Source: an uncultured bacterium
Lineage (GTDB): Bacteria > Krumholzibacteriota > Krumholzibacteriia > LZORAL124-64-63
Direction: 5' to 3'
DNA: 64,000 nucleotides
Assembly: GCA_903859215.1 (NCBI GenBank)
Contig: CAIOLW010000144.1
Span: 1-64,000, forward strand
Below the pieces are notes generated by a model. It had not been told where the DNA came from. It was given only the letters and a program-made list of their open reading frames with translations, and did not search any database. Of this stretch, positions 61,445 to 64,000 are shown in pieces. The translations under genes were made by a program, and so were the position numbers. The stretch's first letter is position 1. Each line of letters opens with the position of its first letter.

Positions 61445-61685
61445 CTCAAAAAGCCCACCTGCGTTGCTGTGGGGTCTCTGGGTGATGCCAATATACCCGG
61501 CGGGGGCGTTTGCAGCAAGCGCAATCGGTTTGGGGGGTTGGGGATGGGAGTTCGGGTTTTCGGAAGGGTTCGGGGCCAGCCGGGCCCGACTTTGTTTGCC
61601 GCGACGGGATCCCCTTAAATGACAACATATTATCGATAAATGTTCATCCGGCCTGCGAACCGGGTCGCGGGGCCTTTGCGCCGCC

Positions 61686-61703
61686 ACTTGCGCCGGCGCA
61701 AGT
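61686..61703. repeat. Palindromic repeat copy 5
   Basis: ACTTGCGCCGGCGCAAGT, perfect, 9 bases past the methyltransferase stop on the minus strand. Confidence 0.95.
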
Positions 61704-61712
61704 CGGGCCTGG

Positions 61713-62450
61713 TCAGCCGGCCACCCCCACCACGTCGATCGCCCACGGCGCCACCGCCGTCTCGCTGACCCAGGCGATGCCCTCGTCGGGCCGGCCCAGC
61801 GGCAGGTGCTCATGGATCCGCATCATCCCCGCCCGCCGGTACACCTCCAGGTACGCGTCCCGCTCCCAGAGGATGTCGTCGACCGGCCGGCGGTCGGGCA
61901 CATCGAGCATGATGATCCGCACCTGGTCGCCGGTGCGGGCCTGACGGTTTTCCGGGAAGTCCTTCGTCGAGAACGACACCCACTCGTGCCTGTAGATGTC
62001 CGGCGACGAGACCAGGTTCAGCAGCCGGCCGCCGGGCGCCAGGCGCGCGCGCAGCGCCGACATCAGCGCCACCTTCTTCTCCCAGCCGGGGATGTTGTCG
62101 AAGGTGAAGGCCGACAGGACCAGGTCGAAGGGGCCCGTCACATCGTCGGCAAGGTCGCCGTCGCGCACCAGGTGGTAGCCGCCCTGCGGGTCGCGCGCGC
62201 GGGCGAGGTCGAGCATCGCGGCGGAGATGTCGGCGCCGCACGCGTCCCAGCCGTGCGCTTTCAGGAAGCGCGTCGAGCGTCCGGCGCCGCAGCCGAAATC
62301 GAGGGCGCGGCGGGTCGGCGTGTTTGCGTGACGCGTGATGAGGTCGGGGATATCGCGGAACGCCAGATGGTAGGTGCCCGGGTACTCGAGCTGGTCGTAC
62401 GAGGCGGCGCGGTCGGCATCGTCATACACGTTGCTGAAGTCATCGGTCAT
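61713..62450 (-). CDS. SAM-dependent methyltransferase (class I)
   Basis: A 245-residue class I methyltransferase. Motif I is ALDFGCGAGRSTRFLKAHGW (about 49-68), with the SAM-binding GCGAG; ADISAAMLDLARA and FDLVLSAFTFDNIPGWEKK follow as motifs II and IV. The substrate is not known. A palindromic repeat lies just after the stop (61686-61703) and another 15 bases before the start (62465-62482), so the gene occupies the interval between two repeats. It stands between an ABC exporter and the rimP operon, with no functional link to either that can be seen. Confidence 0.88.
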   Translation of the reverse strand: MTDDFSNVYDDADRAASYDQLEYPGTYHLAFRDIPDLITRHANTPTRRALDFGCGAGRSTRFLKAHGWDACGADISAAMLDLARARDPQGGYHLVRDGDLADDVTGPFDLVLSAFTFDNIPGWEKKVALMSALRARLAPGGRLLNLVSSPDIYRHEWVSFSTKDFPENRQARTGDQVRIIMLDVPDRRPVDDILWERDAYLEVYRRAGMMRIHEHLPLGRPDEGIAWVSETAVAPWAIDVVGVAG

Positions 62451-62464
62451 CTTCGCATCCCCCT

Positions 62465-62482
62465 ACTTGCGCCGGCGCCAGT
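62465..62482. repeat. Palindromic repeat copy 6 (one arm degenerate)
   Basis: ACTTGCGCCGGCGCCAGT; one base differs from the perfect palindrome. It lies in the 51-base gap between the ABC permease stop and the methyltransferase start. Confidence 0.9.
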
Positions 62483-62501
62483 TATCTGAAAGACCAGCGT
62501 C

Positions 62502-63590
62502 CTACTGCCACCGGAAAATCCGCACCGCCACCACGAACCCCACTAGCCCCCACACCACCAGCACCAGCACCGGCGACCACACCATTGCCAGCGACGACCC
62601 GTCGTTGATGATCCCGCGCAGCGCGTCGTTGAGCGCCGTCAGCGGCAGGATGCGGATAAAGGGCAGCGCAAAAGCCGGGAAACGCTCGTAGCTGAAGAAG
62701 GTGCCCGAAAGCAGCCACATGGGCAACTGCACCAGGTTCATCCAGCCGGACACGGCCTCGATGGTGCGCGGCCGCGCCGCGACCAAAAGGCCGATGCCTC
62801 CGAAGCTGAGCGCCCCCAGCAGCGAGACCAGCATCACGGCCGCGAGCGAGCCCTGGATGCGCACCCCGAACAGCAGGCGCCCGGCGCCGGCGATGGCCGC
62901 CACCTCGAGCCCCAGGAACAGCAGGCGCGACAGCGCGATCGAGGCCAGGTAGTCGCCCCGCCGCATGGGCGTGGCGGCCAGCCGCTTCAGCAGCTTGTTG
63001 ACGCGCGCGCTGACGACCGAGAAGCCGATGCCCCACAGCCCGCTGCCCATCAGGTTCATGCCGATCAGGCCGGGGATCAGGAAGTCGATGTACCGCGAGC
63101 CGCGCGTGGGCGGCGGGCCGTCGCGCGCGGCGACCGCATCGGTGCGGCCCCAGGCGCGCTGCACGACGTCGTCGACGACCAGGCGGGCGGCGCGGCCCTC
63201 GGCCCGCGCGGGGTCGAACCCGTAGACCAGGGCGGGCGGCGCGCTGCCGGCGGCGGGTGCGGGCGGCGCGCTGGGGTCCAGGCCGACGATCACCTCGACG
63301 CGCGTCTTGCGCAGGGCCACGGCGGCGTCCGCTTCATTCATGACGCGCAGCTGCAGGCGCGGCGAGGTGCGCAGTTTCTTCTCGAGCTCGGCGCGCGCGG
63401 CGGGCGGGCCGCTGTCGAGCAGCGCCACGGAAGTCAGCGCCCCGGTCTGCGACCGGAACGCGATCCCCAGCGCGACGGCCATCAGCACCGGGAATACGAA
63501 GACCCAGAACACGGCCTCGGGCTCGCGCACGAATTCGAGGATGCGCGCGAGGGTCAGTTCCACCAGCGGAGGCAGGCGACGGTTACTCAT
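62502..63590 (-). CDS. ABC-2 type exporter permease
   Basis: A 362-residue membrane protein. One helix lies near residues 25-45 (EAVFWVFVFPVLMAVALGIAF), a periplasmic domain of about 120 residues follows, then five helices in the second half (LIPGLIGMNLMGSGLWGIGFSVV and beyond), the layout of ABC-2 exporters. The segment ARVNKLLKRLAATPMRRGDYL is the typical cytoplasmic loop after the second helix. It overlaps the ATPase gene by 8 bases. Substrate unknown; drugs, lipids or glycans are all possible. Confidence 0.9.
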   Translation of the reverse strand: MSNRRLPPLVELTLARILEFVREPEAVFWVFVFPVLMAVALGIAFRSQTGALTSVALLDSGPPAARAELEKKLRTSPRLQLRVMNEADAAVALRKTRVEVIVGLDPSAPPAPAAGSAPPALVYGFDPARAEGRAARLVVDDVVQRAWGRTDAVAARDGPPPTRGSRYIDFLIPGLIGMNLMGSGLWGIGFSVVSARVNKLLKRLAATPMRRGDYLASIALSRLLFLGLEVAAIAGAGRLLFGVRIQGSLAAVMLVSLLGALSFGGIGLLVAARPRTIEAVSGWMNLVQLPMWLLSGTFFSYERFPAFALPFIRILPLTALNDALRGIINDGSSLAMVWSPVLVLVVWGLVGFVVAVRIFRWQ

Positions 63591-64000
63591 CGCGCAACCC
63601 CCGCCCGGTCAGGTGCACGAAGACGTCCTCGAGCGTGGCCTGGTGCGTGCTGAGCCGCTCCATCTGCAGCCCGCGCGCGGCCAGGGCGTTGATGACCGAG
63701 GGCAGCACCGGCCCGGCCTGTTCCACGTTGAGCACCCACGATTCGGATTGCCTGATGACCGACCGCACGCCCGGCAACGCCGCCAGTTCGGCCTGGTCGA
63801 TGTCGCCGTCGGCCGTGAACGTGATGACCTGCCGCGCGCCCAGGGAGTCGACCAGCGCCGCCGGCGCGTCCTGCGCGATGACCTTGCCGTGGTCGATAAT
63901 GGCCACGCGGTCGCACAGCCGCGCCGCCTCTTCCATGTAGTGCGTGGTCAGGATGACGGTGCCGCCCAGCTGCTTGAACTGCTCGACGATCTCCCACACC
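63583..64000 (-). CDS. ABC exporter ATP-binding protein, C-terminal part
   Basis: The last 138 codons of an ATPase that continues beyond base 64000. The window contains the H-loop (TVILTTHYMEEAARLCDRVAIIDHGKVI) and a C-terminal domain of about 90 residues that ends TLEDVFVHLTGRGLRDE, which is typical of ABC-2 (CcmA/DrrA-type) ATPases. Walker A, the signature motif and Walker B are outside the window. It overlaps the permease start by 8 bases. Confidence 0.92.
   Translation of the reverse strand, partial: VWEIVEQFKQLGGTVILTTHYMEEAARLCDRVAIIDHGKVIAQDAPAALVDSLGARQVITFTADGDIDQAELAALPGVRSVIRQSESWVLNVEQAGPVLPSVINALAARGLQMERLSTHQATLEDVFVHLTGRGLRDE

Larger units (their letters stand above)
61396..61712. 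other. Leader region of the rimP operon
   Basis: A 317-base gap between the methyltransferase and rimP. In minus-strand order it holds palindromic repeat copy 5 (61686-61703), an AT-rich stretch around 61620-61645 with the palindrome TTATCGATAA and a GATAAT box that may belong to a promoter, a C-rich stretch, and an intrinsic terminator with two direct copies of AGGTGGGCTT just upstream of rimP (61419-61460). No tRNA or small gene was recognised. Confidence 0.5.

Noticed and set aside
55818-61485. Long plus-strand frames opposite infB, nusA and rimP
   Set aside because: All three minus-strand genes are unmistakable; the antisense frames are composition artefacts.
61640-61712. tRNA gene, because of a GGTTCGCAGG segment on the minus strand like a T-loop
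   Set aside because: No acceptor stem, D arm or anticodon arm could be fitted around it.

Overview
This is a high-GC, densely packed bacterial chromosome segment from a Gram-negative organism. Evidence for an outer membrane is a beta-barrel-type protein, a lipoprotein with a lipobox, and a Wza-type polysaccharide export protein. Genes often overlap by 4 to 8 bases or lie a few bases apart, and GTG and TTG starts are common. No rRNA, tRNA, CRISPR array or transposase was seen. The split glycine dehydrogenase, the DUF5723-like barrel protein and the DUF4388 protein suggest an uncultured FCB-related or deltaproteobacterium-like lineage. That placement is an inference and is weak.

Layout. (1) 1-1156: start of a peptide-type ABC permease operon on the minus strand. 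(2) 1431-4881: a secreted lipoprotein and an outer-membrane barrel protein; a 21-bp triple repeat covers the stop codon of the second. (3) 4912-10173: a glycine cleavage operon (gcvT, gcvH, gcvPA, gcvPB) ending in a LipM-like octanoyltransferase that could supply the lipoyl group of GcvH. (4) 10228-13941: uvrA and a periplasmic cyclophilin. (5) 14391-18942: a TPR/zinc-ribbon membrane protein, a DUF4388 protein and a class I aminotransferase. (6) 19021-23355: rpsO, pnp and an M16 peptidase behind a long leader. (7) 23450-47953: a large surface polysaccharide locus. (8) 47961-52144: a PAS sensor, a Gfo/Idh/MocA oxidoreductase, an HNH endonuclease and a cupin. (9) 52167-61444: the translation operon rimP, nusA, L7Ae-like, infB, rbfA::nrnA fusion, truB, ribF. 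(10) 61713-64000: a methyltransferase and an ABC-2 exporter cut by the window end.

The polysaccharide locus appears composite. It holds two flippases, two polymerase/ligase proteins and two different initiating phosphoglycosyl transferases (WecA-like polytopic and PglC/WcaJ-like). It also has a CapD-type dehydratase, an asparagine synthase, six glycosyltransferases, Wzz and Wza. A plus-strand block of three glycosyltransferases (about 36.3-39.7 kb) has visibly lower GC than its flanks and looks imported. Next to it lies a 706-residue protein with an N-terminal nucleotidyltransferase-like region followed by two complete P-loop kinase domains.

The least explained signal is a dispersed 18-20 bp perfect palindrome (core TTGCGCCGGCGCAA), found six times between 50.4 and 62.5 kb and not noticed elsewhere. 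Three copies lie inside the HNH endonuclease gene, in two reading frames; two flank the methyltransferase gene. Short tandem duplications at gene ends, an in-frame RbfA-NrnA fusion, a 31-bp-arm inverted repeat after infB, and an intrinsic terminator placed just before rimP-nusA are the other notable features.
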